Shown here: piece after piece, positions 1 to 9,030 of the stretch
Layout of the letters: each line of letters opens with the position of its first letter
Numbering within the stretch: the stretch's first letter is position 1
From: Mycoplasmataceae bacterium
Lineage (GTDB): Bacteria > Bacillota_I > Bacilli_A > Mycoplasmatales > Mycoplasmoidaceae
Assembly (NCBI GenBank): GCA_020024755.1
Contig: JAHHTH010000005.1
Coordinates: 1 to 64,000 of the forward strand
Direction of reading: 5' to 3'
Length of the DNA stretch: 64,000 bases
Made by a program: the position numbers and the translations under genes
Notes under the pieces: generated by a model
Told to the model about the DNA's origin: nothing
Database searches by the model: none
Seen by the model: only the letters and a program-made list of their open reading frames with translations

Positions 1-225
1 TTTTGGAGCTCCCATTGGTGCTCCTGGAGGAACTGGTGCTCCACCCATTGGAGGTCTTGGTGCTCCTGGCATACCTGCTGGTGCTCCTGGAGGAACTGGT
101 GCTCCTGCCATTGGAGGTTTTGGTGCTCCCATTGGTGCTCCTGGTGCTACAGGTGCTCCTGGAGGAACTGGTGCTCCTGCTGGTGCTGGAGCTGCTGGTG
201 CTTCTTTTTTACTAAAAAATCCCAT
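1..225 (-). CDS. Gly/Ala/Pro/Met-rich repeat protein (C-terminus outside window)
   Basis: The minus-strand frame begins at the ATG at 225 behind an AGGAGAAA ribosome-binding site and stays open to base 1, so only the first 75 residues are visible. After MGFFSKKEAP the protein is an irregular repeat of GAPVPPGAP-type units with PMG and KPP variants. No enzyme domain, signal peptide or membrane segment is visible. Pro/Gly/Met-rich proteins of this style occur among mycoplasma cytadherence and terminal-organelle accessory proteins. That role here is inference from composition only. The repetitive DNA makes slippage and length variation likely. Confidence 0.7.
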   Translation of the reverse strand, partial: MGFFSKKEAPAAPAPAGAPVPPGAPVAPGAPMGAPKPPMAGAPVPPGAPAGMPGAPRPPMGGAPVPPGAPMGAPK

Positions 226-341
226 AGTTTTTAATTTCTCCTGTTTAAAGTCAATATGTATTATTATAATATATTTTTGGCTATTCTAAACTAATAACAC
301 CATTTATTTAAGCAAAAAATTATTGAAAATATTATAGAAGA

Positions 342-1427
342 TTATAAATCTTCAGCTATTTGTTCTTGGTTAGAAACTATATATCCGTCTTTAAAATGAA
401 TCACTCTAGTTGCTAATTTTGCAATGTCAGGGTTGTGGGTAACAATAATAATAGTAGTATTAAATGTTTTATTAATATCTTTAAATGCTTTTAAGATGAT
501 ATCACTCATACTTAAGTCAACTGCACCAGTAGGTTCATCAGCAAATAATATCATTGGATTCTTAGCAAATGATCTAGCGATAGAAACTCTTTGTTGTTGA
601 CCACCAGATAATTCATTAGGATATTTTTTAGCAATCTTATCAATTCCTAAAGTATTCATAATTTCATCAATACTTAAAGTGTTTTGCTTTGCTAACATCT
701 TTTCATATTTATTCTTAATTTGGTTTTCTCAATTGTTTCTAATGATTTGGTTATTATAAACAAATCTATCAATTAAATTTGAATTAGCAATAAGCATTTG
801 TGTAGCTTGCTTTGCTTCTTTGCATTCTTTTCTATATGTTAATCAAATGTAGTCATCAAAGCTTACATTAAGGTGAGGTAAGATGTATTGTGGAATTTCT
901 CCTGCTTTGAATTGTTTTAGTCTTGATGTAAACTCTTCATCTAGTAAACTCAATTCGTGTTTTTGGTTTTTCTTCATTTCCTTGATGTTAACTTGACGAA
1001 GGTGTAATCCTACTTCGATATTTTCTCTAACAGTTAGGTTTGGGATCAAACCGTATTGTTGGAAGATATATCCAATATTAATTCTTCTAAATTGAGTAAG
1101 TTCATCATCATTTAATCTAATTAGGTTATTACCAACTACATTTACATAACCAAGTGTCGCTCTATCTAATCCAGAGATAATGTTCATTAGAGTTGTCTTT
1201 CCAGATCCAGATGGTCCTAGAATAACAACGAACTCTCCTTCTTTAACATTTAGGTCTACACCTTTTAAAATTTTTGTAGAGCTAGCTTCACTTGTATAAA
1301 TTTTTTGGATTCCTTTTGCTTCAATTACATTTGCTTCATCATAAAGTTGAGCAATCTTACAACCCTCATGATTGTCATTCAATTTTTCTATATGTTTAAT
1401 TTCTGCAGACTTTTTTTGGAACATCAT
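342..1427 (-). CDS. ABC transporter ATP-binding protein with large insertion
   Basis: Cytoplasmic ATPase subunit of an ABC transporter, 361 aa. Walker A (GPSGSGKTT) is at residues 71-79, the Q-loop (IFQQYG) near 120, the signature (LSGGQQQR) at 273-280 and Walker B (ILFADEP) near 293-299. Two in-frame UGA codons are read as Trp. Family members of the LolD/MacB/FtsE type are usually about 230 aa. Here there is an N-terminal extension of about 35 residues, and about 150 residues separate the Q-loop from the signature where about 45 are usual, so the helical domain carries a charged insertion. The gene follows tatD after 10 bases. No permease partner is adjacent, so the substrate is unknown. Confidence 0.9.
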
Positions 1428-1437
1428 AACTTGTAGA

Positions 1438-2217
1438 TTAATATCTTAATTTTAGTGCTAAATGAGCATTATGGAATAATTTTTTGTTAATTTCTTCTAG
1501 GGGTATATTTTTAACTTGTGATAATCTCTCATTAACAAATTGTACGTTAGGTGAAATATTTTGTTTCCCTCTATGTGGTTCTGGACTTAAGAAAGGCGCA
1601 TCTGTCTCTGTTAGAATTTGGTTCATGTTTAATTCTTGAGCAGCATATCTTAGTTCATCACACTTCTTAAAAGTTAAAACTCCTGAAAAAGAAATATAGA
1701 ATCCCATTGCTTCATAAATTTTTGCATAGAAGTAATTATCAGTATAGCAATGCACAATAGCACTTACAAGTTGATGTTTATATTCATTAAGTATTCTAAT
1801 TGCATCATCATGAGCACATCTAATATGCATCATTAATGGCAACTTATATTTAATTGCTAATTCAATTTGCTTTCTAAATTTGTATTCTTGTTCTTGTTTA
1901 TCAAATTCACCTTCATAATAATAGTCAAGACCACATTCACCTACTGCACATATTGTTTTAGGATTATTGATGATTAATTCTTCAATACCTTTTAATTCAG
2001 CATCTATGTCTTGAGGAACAATACTAGGATGAATCCCAACTGAACATCATGTATTAGGTGATTTCTTAGCTTGTTCTACTGCTATGGTTGAATCTTTTAA
2101 ATCAGTTCCAATAATATTTATAAACATATCATTAGAAGTTCTAAACTCATGATATTGAGATAGCAATAGTTCATCATTATAATGTGTGTGGGTGTCAAAT
2201 AAAACTATTTTGCTCAT
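1438..2217 (-). CDS. tatD: TatD family metal-dependent DNase
   Basis: 259 aa. The N-terminal DTHTHYND is the metal-binding HxH motif. GECGLDYYY is the conserved GExGLDY segment, HIRCAHDDA carries a metal-ligand His, and TETDAPFLSP is the C-terminal signature with the catalytic Asp. Together these define the TatD hydrolase fold (TIM barrel, 3'-5' exonuclease). One UGA (NTWCSVG) is read as Trp. The start ATG at 2217 lies inside the 3' end of tyrS, so the two are translationally coupled. Mycoplasmas often keep tatD near tRNA-synthetase genes. Confidence 0.93.
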
Positions 2218-3458
2218 TTGATAATAAAGCAGTTACGCTTTCCTTTTTTAACGATAGTATATTCTTTAAATAATTTAGATGAATCATTGATCTTAGCTTC
2301 AATATCAGTAACCTTATCTCCATTGATGCTGATTGAATTATTTGTAATTAATTCTCTAGCTTCTCTATTTGATGATGCTATTTTTGCTGTTGTTAAGAAT
2401 TCAACTAATGTATATTCTTTATTTACTACATCTGCATTTAAAGCTGTTTTATAAATTTGTGCTAATTCTTCTTTAGTTAATTCTTTTGGTGATTGAGTAC
2501 CAAATAATGTATTAGAAATTTTAACTGCTTGATTGTAACCAGCTTCACCATGAATTTGAGTAACTATTTCTTTTGCTAATGCTTTTTGAGCATTCTTTTC
2601 TCTTGGATTAGTTTGTAAATCTTTTTCTAATGCTTCAATATCTGCTTGAGACATTTCAGTTAAATATTTTAATAGTCTAATAACATCAGCATCTTCTTGA
2701 TTAATTAAGAATTGGTACATTTCATATTGAGAAGTTAATTCAGGATCTAAGAAGATAGCTCCCTTTTCTGACTTACCAAATTTCTTACCATCTGATTTTA
2801 ATAATAGGTTTAATGTCAGACCACAAGAATCATTTTCATCTCCTACCATTTTTCTAATCATTTCGCATCCAGTAGTAATGTTACCTCATTGGTCACTACC
2901 ACCTGATTGAACTGCTACACCTTTATTTTTATATAGTTGTACAAAGTCATAGCCTTGAATTAATGTATAAGTAAATTCAGTAAATGATATTCCTGTTTCT
3001 AATCTAGTTTTAATAGTTTCTTTTTCTAACATGTAGTTAACATTAATAAATTTACCAACCACTCTTAAAAAATCTAAGAAGGTCATATCTTTATAAAAAT
3101 CATAGTTATCTACAATTTCATCTACCTTAGCATATTTCTTTAATTGTTCAGCAATGCACTTTTTGTTGTAATTAACAGTTTCTAAATCAAGTAAGTTTCT
3201 TTCTTGTGATTTACCACTTGGATCACCAATCATTCCAGTGGCTCCACCAATTAGAGCAATTGTTTTTAGACCATATGTTTTAAATCTTCTTAGCATCATG
3301 ATAGCTGCATAGTTACCTAAGTGTAAAGATTTAGCACTTGGGTCAAAACCAATATATGCACCTAATCCTTTTTTAGTTGCATTAATCAGTTTTTCTTCAT
3401 TGGTAACATTATTTAAAATGCCTCTTCACTTTAATTCGTCTAATAAATTATTACTCAT
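2205..3458 (-). CDS. tyrS: Tyrosine--tRNA ligase
   Basis: 417 aa, the normal bacterial TyrRS length. The class I HIGH signature appears as HLGN at residues 46-49 and the KMSKS loop as KFGKS at 226-230. GGSDQWGN is the tyrosine-adenylate pocket. The C-terminal S4-like domain (SNREARELI onward) ends KGKRNCFIIKWAK. The last UGA is Trp, so the gene runs to the TAG at 2205 and overlaps the tatD start by 13 bases. The start ATG at 3458 overlaps the end of the parA-like gene by 8 bases. Confidence 0.95.
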
Positions 3459-4227
3459 GTTTTACCTTTCTTACTTTTTCTAAAATCTCTTGTGCTAAAT
3501 TACAAAATGAGATTGCAGTTGGTTTTCATCCAGCACTTCCAACAATTGTTTTATTTTCTTGTTGTAACTTAGTGATTAATAAGTCTTGTGGTATTATTGT
3601 ATCATACAAATCTTTACCAAATATTTTAGATACTTCTGAATATAATTCCACAATCCCATTCTTTCTCTTGTCAAAGAAATTTACAAATACGCCTTCTATT
3701 TTTAAATTAGGGTTTGTAGTTGTTTGAATTGATCTAATTGCATTAAGTGTTCCATTAATTGTATTAACTGCAAAAGGTGTACATACTATTGGTCATAATA
3801 CTGAATCTGAATTTGATAAGATAATTTGATTTTGAACATTTCAACTTGCGCTTAAATCAATAAAGATAATGTCATATTGACTTCTTAATTCACTTAGAGT
3901 ATCTATTAAATTCTTTTCATATTCTAATTTTCAATCATTAATCATTAGGAAGCTAGTATCAATTGATGAACTAATGATATCTACATTATTAGCTACTTCT
4001 TTATTTATTGCTTTTTTAATATTTTTACTATCCTTTAATATTTCTTTAATACCATCAAAGGTCTTGGACTTCTTTGTAAAATAAGTACTTAAATTACCAT
4101 TAGTATCAAAATCAATAAGCAAAATTTTTAGTCCAGCTTTACCTAGAGCTACAGCAATATTGGCACATGATGTTGTTTTACCAACACCACCTTTTAAAGA
4201 AAAGAAACTAATAATTTTTGCTTGCAT
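3451..4227 (-). CDS. ParA/Soj-type ATPase
   Basis: 258 aa. It has the deviant Walker A box KGGVGKTT at residues 12-19, LLIDFDTNGN as the switch region and an IIFIDLSAS Walker-B-like strand, typical of MinD/ParA ATPases that position DNA or cell structures. I chose the ATG at 4227 because AAGGG lies six bases upstream; an in-frame TTG at 4251 is less well placed. It lies between rsmG (one base gap) and tyrS (8-base overlap). Association of a Soj-like gene with rsmG/gidB is a common bacterial arrangement. No parB is visible here. Confidence 0.88.
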
Positions 4228-4228
4228 T

Positions 4229-4921
4229 TTATCCCTTGTAATCTTTAACAATATCTTTTCACAAACGTGGATAGATATTGTTTGGCGATTTAATTTTCTT
4301 TAAATAGATAATTGAATTAGAAGCATCATAGTCTTCTATTTTTTCTAATTCAACACCATAATCATCCATTTTTAATTTTACCAAATCTAGTTCTGGTTGA
4401 TAATTATTTGATTTAGGTTCAATAATGTACCCGCCTACTTTACATGGTTGGCAAGAAATTTCAATTAATGCCCCTAGATTAGAAACAGCTCTTGAAGTTA
4501 CAATATCAAATTGATCATACAAGCTTTTATCTAACTCTTCAGCTCTAATAGGATAGAAATTAACATCTTCAAAACCAAGTAGATTGCAAAGTTCTTGCAT
4601 AAATGTAACACGCTTATTATTTGATTCAATAATTGATAGTTTCATTTCTGGATAAATAATTTTTAAAATGATACCTGGATTACCAGAACCTGATCCAATA
4701 TCTAACAATTTCATATTATTTAAATCTCATCTAAAAAATGGAACTATGGCTTGATAAAAATACTTTTCATAAACTAGTTCTTCAGTATCTAATCTAGTTA
4801 AATTAAATTGTTTATTTTTTTCTTGTAAGAATTGTTTATATGATTCAAACTTAGTGAAGTCAGCTTCACTAAGATTAGGATATTGTTGTAATAACTTTGT
4901 TTTGAATTCATTATTATTCAT
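4229..4921 (-). CDS. rsmG: 16S rRNA m7G527 methyltransferase RsmG (GidB)
   Basis: 230 aa SAM-dependent methyltransferase for G527 of 16S rRNA. The SAM-binding glycine loop LLDIGSGSGNPG is at about residues 71-83, followed by the acidic residue in SIIESN and the conserved VTSRAVSNL segment of GidB proteins. Two UGA codons are Trp; without this reading the protein splits in the Rossmann fold and loses its last ten residues. It is the first gene of the rsmG-parA-tyrS-tatD-ABC run, which is tightly packed or overlapping throughout. No strong Shine-Dalgarno precedes the ATG. Confidence 0.93.
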
Positions 4922-5001
4922 ATGTATAGATTATATAAGAAAAATCGTGCATGCGTGTGCATAGATAATCGCCAAAATTTTAACCTCAGAATATGTTACC
5001 T

Positions 5002-5007
5002 ATTATA
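5002..5007 (-). promoter_or_regulatory. -10 box for the rsmG operon
   Basis: On the minus strand this is a perfect TATAAT about 80 bases upstream of the rsmG ATG. The matching -35 region (about 5025-5030) falls inside the hairpin that ends the rplS operon and is weak. Terminator and promoter are therefore stacked. Confidence 0.55.
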
Positions 5008-5011
5008 AAAT

Positions 5012-5042
5012 AACAAAATGCACCCAAAGGATGCATTTGTTA
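5012..5042 (-). terminator. Terminator after rplS
   Basis: Inverted repeat AACAAAATGCA / TGCATTTGTT with a nine-base loop, about 25 bases past the rplS stop codon. On the minus strand it is followed by a T-rich stretch. It separates the ribosomal operon from rsmG. Confidence 0.6.
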
Positions 5043-5065
5043 ATATATTGTTTTGAATAAGATAA

Positions 5066-5422
5066 TTATTTATCTTCTTTAATACGAGCTGATTTACCAG
5101 ATCTTTTTCTCATGTATGAAATGTAAGATCTTCTAACTTTACCACGTCTCTTAACTTCAATCTTGTCGATTAATGGTGAGTGGATTAAGAAGCTTTCTTC
5201 AACTCATACACCGTTAGATTCTTTTCTAACAATGAATGATTCATCTAAACCAGAACCTCTTCTACGTAAAACTACACCTTCGAACTTTTGAAGTCTTGTT
5301 TTGTTGTTTTCAACGATTCTTGTTGAAACTACAACAGTATCACCAGAGTTGAATTCAGGAATATCTTTTTTAAGTTGAGATTGTTGAATATCTGAAATAA
5401 TTTTTCCTTTATTTAGTTTCAT
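5066..5422 (-). CDS. rplS: 50S ribosomal protein L19
   Basis: 118 aa, standard L19 length. It has the family features FNSGDTVVVSTRIVE, RLQKFEGVVLRRRG and the basic C-terminal KVRRSYISYMRKRSGKSARI. One UGA is Trp (NGVWVEES). The start overlaps the last 14 bases of trmD, giving translational coupling. L19 sits at the 30S-50S interface. Third gene of the conserved rpsP-trmD-rplS operon. Confidence 0.96.
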
Positions 5423-6107
5423 CGTTCTTTCCTTTCTTTAAATATTTTTTGTATAAGTCAGGGCGATTAGCCTTAGTGATTTCAATTTGTTTTTCTAATC
5501 TGAAGTCATTAATTAACTTATGATTACCGCTTAGTAGTATCTCAGGAACCTTATGTCCTTCATAATCTAAAGGTTTAGTGTAAACAGGATAATCTAATAA
5601 ACAGTTGTTGAATGATTCATCTATTAAGCTATCTGGATTTATAACTCCAGGAATTAATCTAGTAATAGCATCTAACATTACAAGTGAAGGAAGTTCTCCT
5701 CCAGTTAGTACATAATCACCAATTGATACTTGTTCATCTACATAGTTTGCAATTCTTGCATCAAATCCTTCGTAGTGCCCCGCTATCATTATGATATGCT
5801 CTTGTTGTGCAAGGTCATGTGCCATAGCTTGATTGAATAGTTTACCTGATGGAGTAGTTAATAAAACTTTTGAATTTGTTGTACTAACATCCTTTAAGGC
5901 AGAAACAATTGGATCAAGTGCTAGAACCATTCCAGGTCCACCACCAAATTGATAATCATCAACTTTTTTGTGTTTGTCTTTACTGTATTCACGATAATCT
6001 ATAACTTCAATATCTACTAATTTACTTTCAATAGCTCTTTTGATAATTGAGCTATTTAAATAACTAGAGTAAACATCTTTGAAAAGTGTAAGAATCGTAA
6101 TTTTCAT
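5409..6107 (-). CDS. trmD: tRNA (guanine-N1)-methyltransferase TrmD
   Basis: 232 aa. It makes m1G37 in tRNA, preventing +1 frameshifts. The SPOUT trefoil-knot methyltransferase motifs are present: YQFGGGPGMVL, IIMIAGHYEGFDARI and SIGDYVLTGGELPSL. The length matches the family. It starts six bases after rpsP and overlaps rplS. Contains no UGA codon. Confidence 0.96.
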   Translation of the reverse strand: MKITILTLFKDVYSSYLNSSIIKRAIESKLVDIEVIDYREYSKDKHKKVDDYQFGGGPGMVLALDPIVSALKDVSTTNSKVLLTTPSGKLFNQAMAHDLAQQEHIIMIAGHYEGFDARIANYVDEQVSIGDYVLTGGELPSLVMLDAITRLIPGVINPDSLIDESFNNCLLDYPVYTKPLDYEGHKVPEILLSGNHKLINDFRLEKQIEITKANRPDLYKKYLKKGKNDETK

Positions 6108-6113
6108 TTTTAA

Positions 6114-6440
6114 TTATTTTTTTGCTTTTTTAGTTGATGCAGCAGGTTTAACTTTATTTTTGTGTTCTTTTTTAGGTGCTTGTGTTTTCTTTGAAGCTGT
6201 GAACTTTTCTCAGATTTTGTGTTCTTTTAAAATGTTCTTTACAGTGTCAGATGGTTGTGCACCTTGTGATAATCACTTAAGAATCTTGTCTTCATAAAGT
6301 TTAATTTCATTTGATAATGGATCATAGTGACCTAATAATTCAATGTACCCACCGTTAACTTTATTTCTAGAATCTGTAGCCACAAGACGGTAGTATGCTC
6401 TTTTATGTCTACCCATTCTAGTTAATCTTAATTTAACCAA
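6114..6440 (-). CDS. rpsP: 30S ribosomal protein S16
   Basis: 108 aa. The N-terminal VKLRLTRMGRHKRAYYRLV is diagnostic of S16. The C-terminal tail is Lys/Ala-rich and longer than in many bacteria. The start is a TTG at 6440, chosen because a perfect AGGAGG lies seven bases upstream (6447-6452) and the S16 N-terminus begins exactly there. One UGA is Trp (LKWLSQG). First gene of its operon. Confidence 0.95.
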
Positions 6441-6476
6441 GTGTAACCTCCTATTGAAAATTTTGAATACGTGTAT

Positions 6477-6506
6477 ATTATACACAATATATTAAAAAGG
6501 TGTAAA
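6477..6506 (-). promoter_or_regulatory. Promoter of rpsP-trmD-rplS
   Basis: -35 TTTACA (6501-6506) and -10 TATAAT (6477-6482) separated by 18 bases on the minus strand, about 35 bases before the rpsP TTG. The -35 box lies in the 3' arm of the toxin-gene terminator. Confidence 0.8.
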
Positions 6507-6526
6507 GGTTTTTTACTTTACACCCT
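6498..6526 (-). terminator. Terminator after the toxin-antitoxin pair
   Basis: Nine-base-pair stem GGTGTAAAG / CTTTACACC followed on the minus strand by TTTTTAA. It lies about 70 bases past the toxin stop codon and overlaps the -35 box of the rpsP promoter. Confidence 0.75.
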
Positions 6527-6593
6527 TAGTGTTAATAAATATTTATCGCTATTTAACTAGTTAACTAATTGTTAGTGTATTCACTTTGTAAAA

Positions 6594-6878
6594 TTATTTT
6601 AAATTTTTATAGATATCTCCTCTTGATCCTATATCAATAACCAAAATAACTAATTCGCCATTATCAATCCGGAAGATAGCTCTATATGATGAAATCCTCA
6701 GCCTATATAAGTTTTTCTTATTGTTAACATTTAATTTTTTTATATCATATTTGAATGTGTTGTTGTTAACATCCTTAGAAATCTCTGTAAATGCTTTAAA
6801 AAACCTCAAGCCTATATCCTTGTGGTTTTTTAAAAATTTCTTAGCATCCTTATTAAAAATAAGTTTATAGCAATTCAT
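6594..6878 (-). CDS. RelE/ParE-superfamily toxin
   Basis: 94 aa. Fold-level features of RelE mRNA interferases: an N-terminal helix (KDAKKFLKNH), then the basic strand NKKNLYRLRISSYRAIFRI and a hydrophobic strand ELVILVIDIGSRGDIYK. Conserved Arg residues and the late Gly/Asp/Tyr fit the family. It overlaps the antitoxin by 14 bases, the usual antitoxin-first arrangement. Expected to cleave mRNA at the ribosome when free, which is family knowledge and untested here. Confidence 0.85.
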   Translation of the reverse strand: MNCYKLIFNKDAKKFLKNHKDIGLRFFKAFTEISKDVNNNTFKYDIKKLNVNNKKNLYRLRISSYRAIFRIDNGELVILVIDIGSRGDIYKNLK

Positions 6879-7134
6879 CTAAAGTTAATTCCTCACCATC
6901 AGTTGAGTCATAATCTAGATTAAGTGCATCTATTTCTTTTTGTTCTTCTTCAGACACATAGTCACAATGCTTATCTAGGAATTCAGACAAAGATAACTCT
7001 TCATCTTTTTTAATACTTTCAAGGGCACAATCAGTTAAAAATTCTGAAAAACTCTTACCAGTTAATCTAGCTTGCTTTTCAATTACATTGTATGCATCTT
7101 CATTAATACTTATGTGTTTTCTTAAAGTGCTCAT
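6865..7134 (-). CDS. Ribbon-helix-helix antitoxin
   Basis: 89 aa. Residues 1-40 form a short strand followed by two helices (LRKHISINEDAYNVIEKQA, then GKSFSEFLTDCALESI), matching an RHH DNA-binding domain. The acidic tail rich in Glu/Asp (EEEQKEIDALNLDYD) is the kind that wraps the toxin. I chose the ATG at 7134 because AGAGGA lies just upstream; an in-frame TTG at 7149 would lie in that site. It probably represses its own promoter through the inverted repeat at 7169-7183. Confidence 0.85.
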   Translation of the reverse strand: MSTLRKHISINEDAYNVIEKQARLTGKSFSEFLTDCALESIKKDEELSLSEFLDKHCDYVSEEEQKEIDALNLDYDSTDGEELTLDELL

Positions 7135-7151
7135 AATATCCTCTTGCAAAA

Positions 7152-7183
7152 ATTATACCACAGTGGCTACTATGTGCAATAGT
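7152..7183 (-). promoter_or_regulatory. Promoter and operator of the toxin-antitoxin operon
   Basis: -10 TATAAT (7152-7157) and -35 TTGCAC (7174-7179) with a 16-base spacer, ending about 17 bases before the antitoxin ATG. The inverted repeat ACTAT-gtgca-ATAGT (7169-7183) covers the -35 box and is a good candidate operator for the RHH antitoxin. Confidence 0.7.
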
Positions 7184-7268
7184 ATTATTGTTTTTAATAA
7201 GTCTTAATCTTTGTTTTAAACAAAATTGAGTATTTAGTATAATAACCTATATATAAAGGAGGGGTAAT

Positions 7269-8618
7269 ATGATTAATGGATATAATTTGAAACCATGAAT
7301 AGTTAAAACTTTTAAAGACAAAGGTTTTAAGAAATTAACTCCAATCCAAGAAAAATCTATTCCTATCCTTTTGAAGAAAAAAAACTTTATTGGTGTATCA
7401 GCTACAGGAACAGGCAAAACACTTGCTTTTTTAATTCCAATTTTAAATAATATAGATTTAGAAAAAGGTGCACAATCAATCATTATAGCTCCCACAAGAG
7501 AATTAGCTAGACAAATATATAGTCAAGTATTAGAGTTCAAAAAGAATGAACCTCAATTAAATGCAGTATTAGTAGTTGGTGGTACTGAATTGGATAAACA
7601 AATAGTAAATATCAAACGTAAGGAACCACATATTGTAATTGCTACTGTAACTAGATTACAAGAGTTGATGAAACAAGGTGTAATTAATTTTAAAGATCTC
7701 TCAAGCATTATTTTAGATGAAGCCGATATGTTAATGGATTTAGGATTTGCTAAAGATCTTGATAATATCTTTGAACAATTAGATAAAGAAGATTTACAAA
7801 AGATGGCATGAAGTGCAACACTACATAATTTATTAGTTGCTAAACTATCCAAATATTTCACTAATTGTAAAACATTAAAAATAGGTCCATCTATTTATAA
7901 AAACGAAAAGGTTAAACACCACATAATCTATTCCAACGATAAAGTAAAAACATTGGCTTTATTTACTAAACAAATTAGCCCTTATCTTTGTATTATTTTT
8001 ACAAGCAAGAAATCAGAAATAAATACCATTATGCAAGAACTTAAAAACTTAGGATGTAATGCTATTTCACTGCATGGTGGATTATCTAGTAGAGATAGAA
8101 ATATTGCCTTAAAGAAAATCAAAAATTTAGAATACCAATATGTGGTAGCAAGTGATTTAGTTTCTCGTGGTTTAGATTTTGATGGAGCTAGCCATATTAT
8201 CAATTGAGATTTACCAGATGATCCAGAATGATATGTACACCGTTCAGGTAGATGTGGCAGAGGAAATTATAGTGGAGATTCATATTTGTTTTATGATGGA
8301 GAATATGAAAAGAAATTAATTCAATTGCAAGATAAAGGAATTGTGTTTGACCACATTACTATTTCTAAGGGGCAATTCAATGTTAAGCATTACAAGTTAG
8401 CATCTAAGAAACCAGTAATTGATGAAAAGATTAATGCAGCCATTAATAAAATAACTCATGGTGGCAAACAAAAAGTCAAACCAGGTTATAAAAAGAAACA
8501 AAAGGAACAAATTCAAAAACTAAAGCAAAAATCTAAACGTAAATATTTAGAAAAGAAAATAAAAGAACAAAGAATAGAACAATACAAAAAGAATAATCGT
8601 TCTAGATATGATGATTAA
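7269..8618 (+). CDS. DEAD-box RNA helicase
   Basis: 449 aa. Helicase motifs appear in order: Q motif LTPIQEKS, motif I ATGTGKT (45-51), motif Ia PTRELA, motif II DEAD (150-153), motif III SAT (in WSATLHN), then SRGLDFDG and VHRSGRCGRG in the second RecA domain. The last 90 residues are a Lys/Arg-rich tail (KKKQKEQIQKLKQKSKRK) suited to RNA binding, as in CshA-like helicases of RNA decay or ribosome assembly. Several UGA codons are Trp. The ATG is preceded by GGAGGGG. A TATAAT lies about 30 bases upstream. Convergence with accessory DNA begins right after its stop. Confidence 0.95.
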
Positions 8619-8760
8619 AATGGTAGCTCTCTAGTTACCTCATTGTGGAATAGTCCATTATGGTTTTAGTTAGGCTCCACAATAGAAACAATACTAGCAT
8701 TCTTTAATAAGTGTTGAAATTTGGGTTCAAAATTCTCATTGTTATATTTCATATAAAAAA

Positions 8761-8832
8761 TTCCTATTATAAAAAAAATGCAACTTCTATTATAAAAAAA
8801 AAGCAAATTCTATTATAAAAAATAAGCAATTG
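8761..8832. repeat. Three 23-bp direct repeats CTATTATAA-A(n)-GCAA
   Basis: Three near-identical units with CTATTATAA starting at 8764, 8787 and 8810, an exact 23-base period. Each holds a -10-like TATTATAA followed by an A-run. They lie in the intergenic stretch 8619-9030 that separates the helicase from the accessory cassette. No gene is visible in that stretch. A 28-codon minus-strand frame at 8666-8752 may be a decayed fragment. Confidence 0.75.
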
Positions 8833-8889
8833 AAAATCTAGTATAATTGAAGATCAGATTAGATTTTATCATTTAAAAACCTGATATTC

Positions 8890-8986
8890 TTTGTAGAATC
8901 TACAAAATTTCTTTGAAAATCACTAATTTTTTGTAGAATCTACAAATTTTTATTAAAATTTAGTTATTTTTTGTAGAATCTACAAA
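8890..8986. promoter_or_regulatory. Three palindromic operators, 40-bp spacing
   Basis: Three perfect copies of the 17-base palindrome TTTGTAGAATCTACAAA (8-base arms, one central base) at 8890-8906, 8930-8946 and 8970-8986. The period is exactly 40 bases, close to four helical turns, so the sites face the same side of the DNA. The last copy covers the expected -35 position of the promoter for the gene at 9031. The form is that of a dimeric repressor operator array. Confidence 0.85.
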
Positions 8987-9004
8987 TTTTTTAGTAAATT
9001 TAGA

Positions 9005-9010
9005 TATAAT
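9005..9010 (+). promoter_or_regulatory. -10 box of the AlbA_2/DUF262 cassette
   Basis: TATAAT twenty bases upstream of the ATG at 9031, with AAGGTGAGA as ribosome-binding site between them. The -35 position lies inside the third palindrome. Confidence 0.65.
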
Positions 9011-9030
9011 TAAGGTGAGATTAAATAAAA

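Noticed and set aside
3..215. Plus-strand Leu/Val-rich frame opposite the Pro-rich gene
   Set aside because: It is the antisense shadow of the GAPVPP repeats, with no ribosome-binding site.
8666..8752. 28-codon minus-strand frame
   Set aside because: Too short, no ribosome-binding site; possibly a decayed fragment.
8890..8986. CRISPR array
   Set aside because: Only three 17-base perfect palindromes with AT-rich similar spacers and no cas genes; an operator array fits better.
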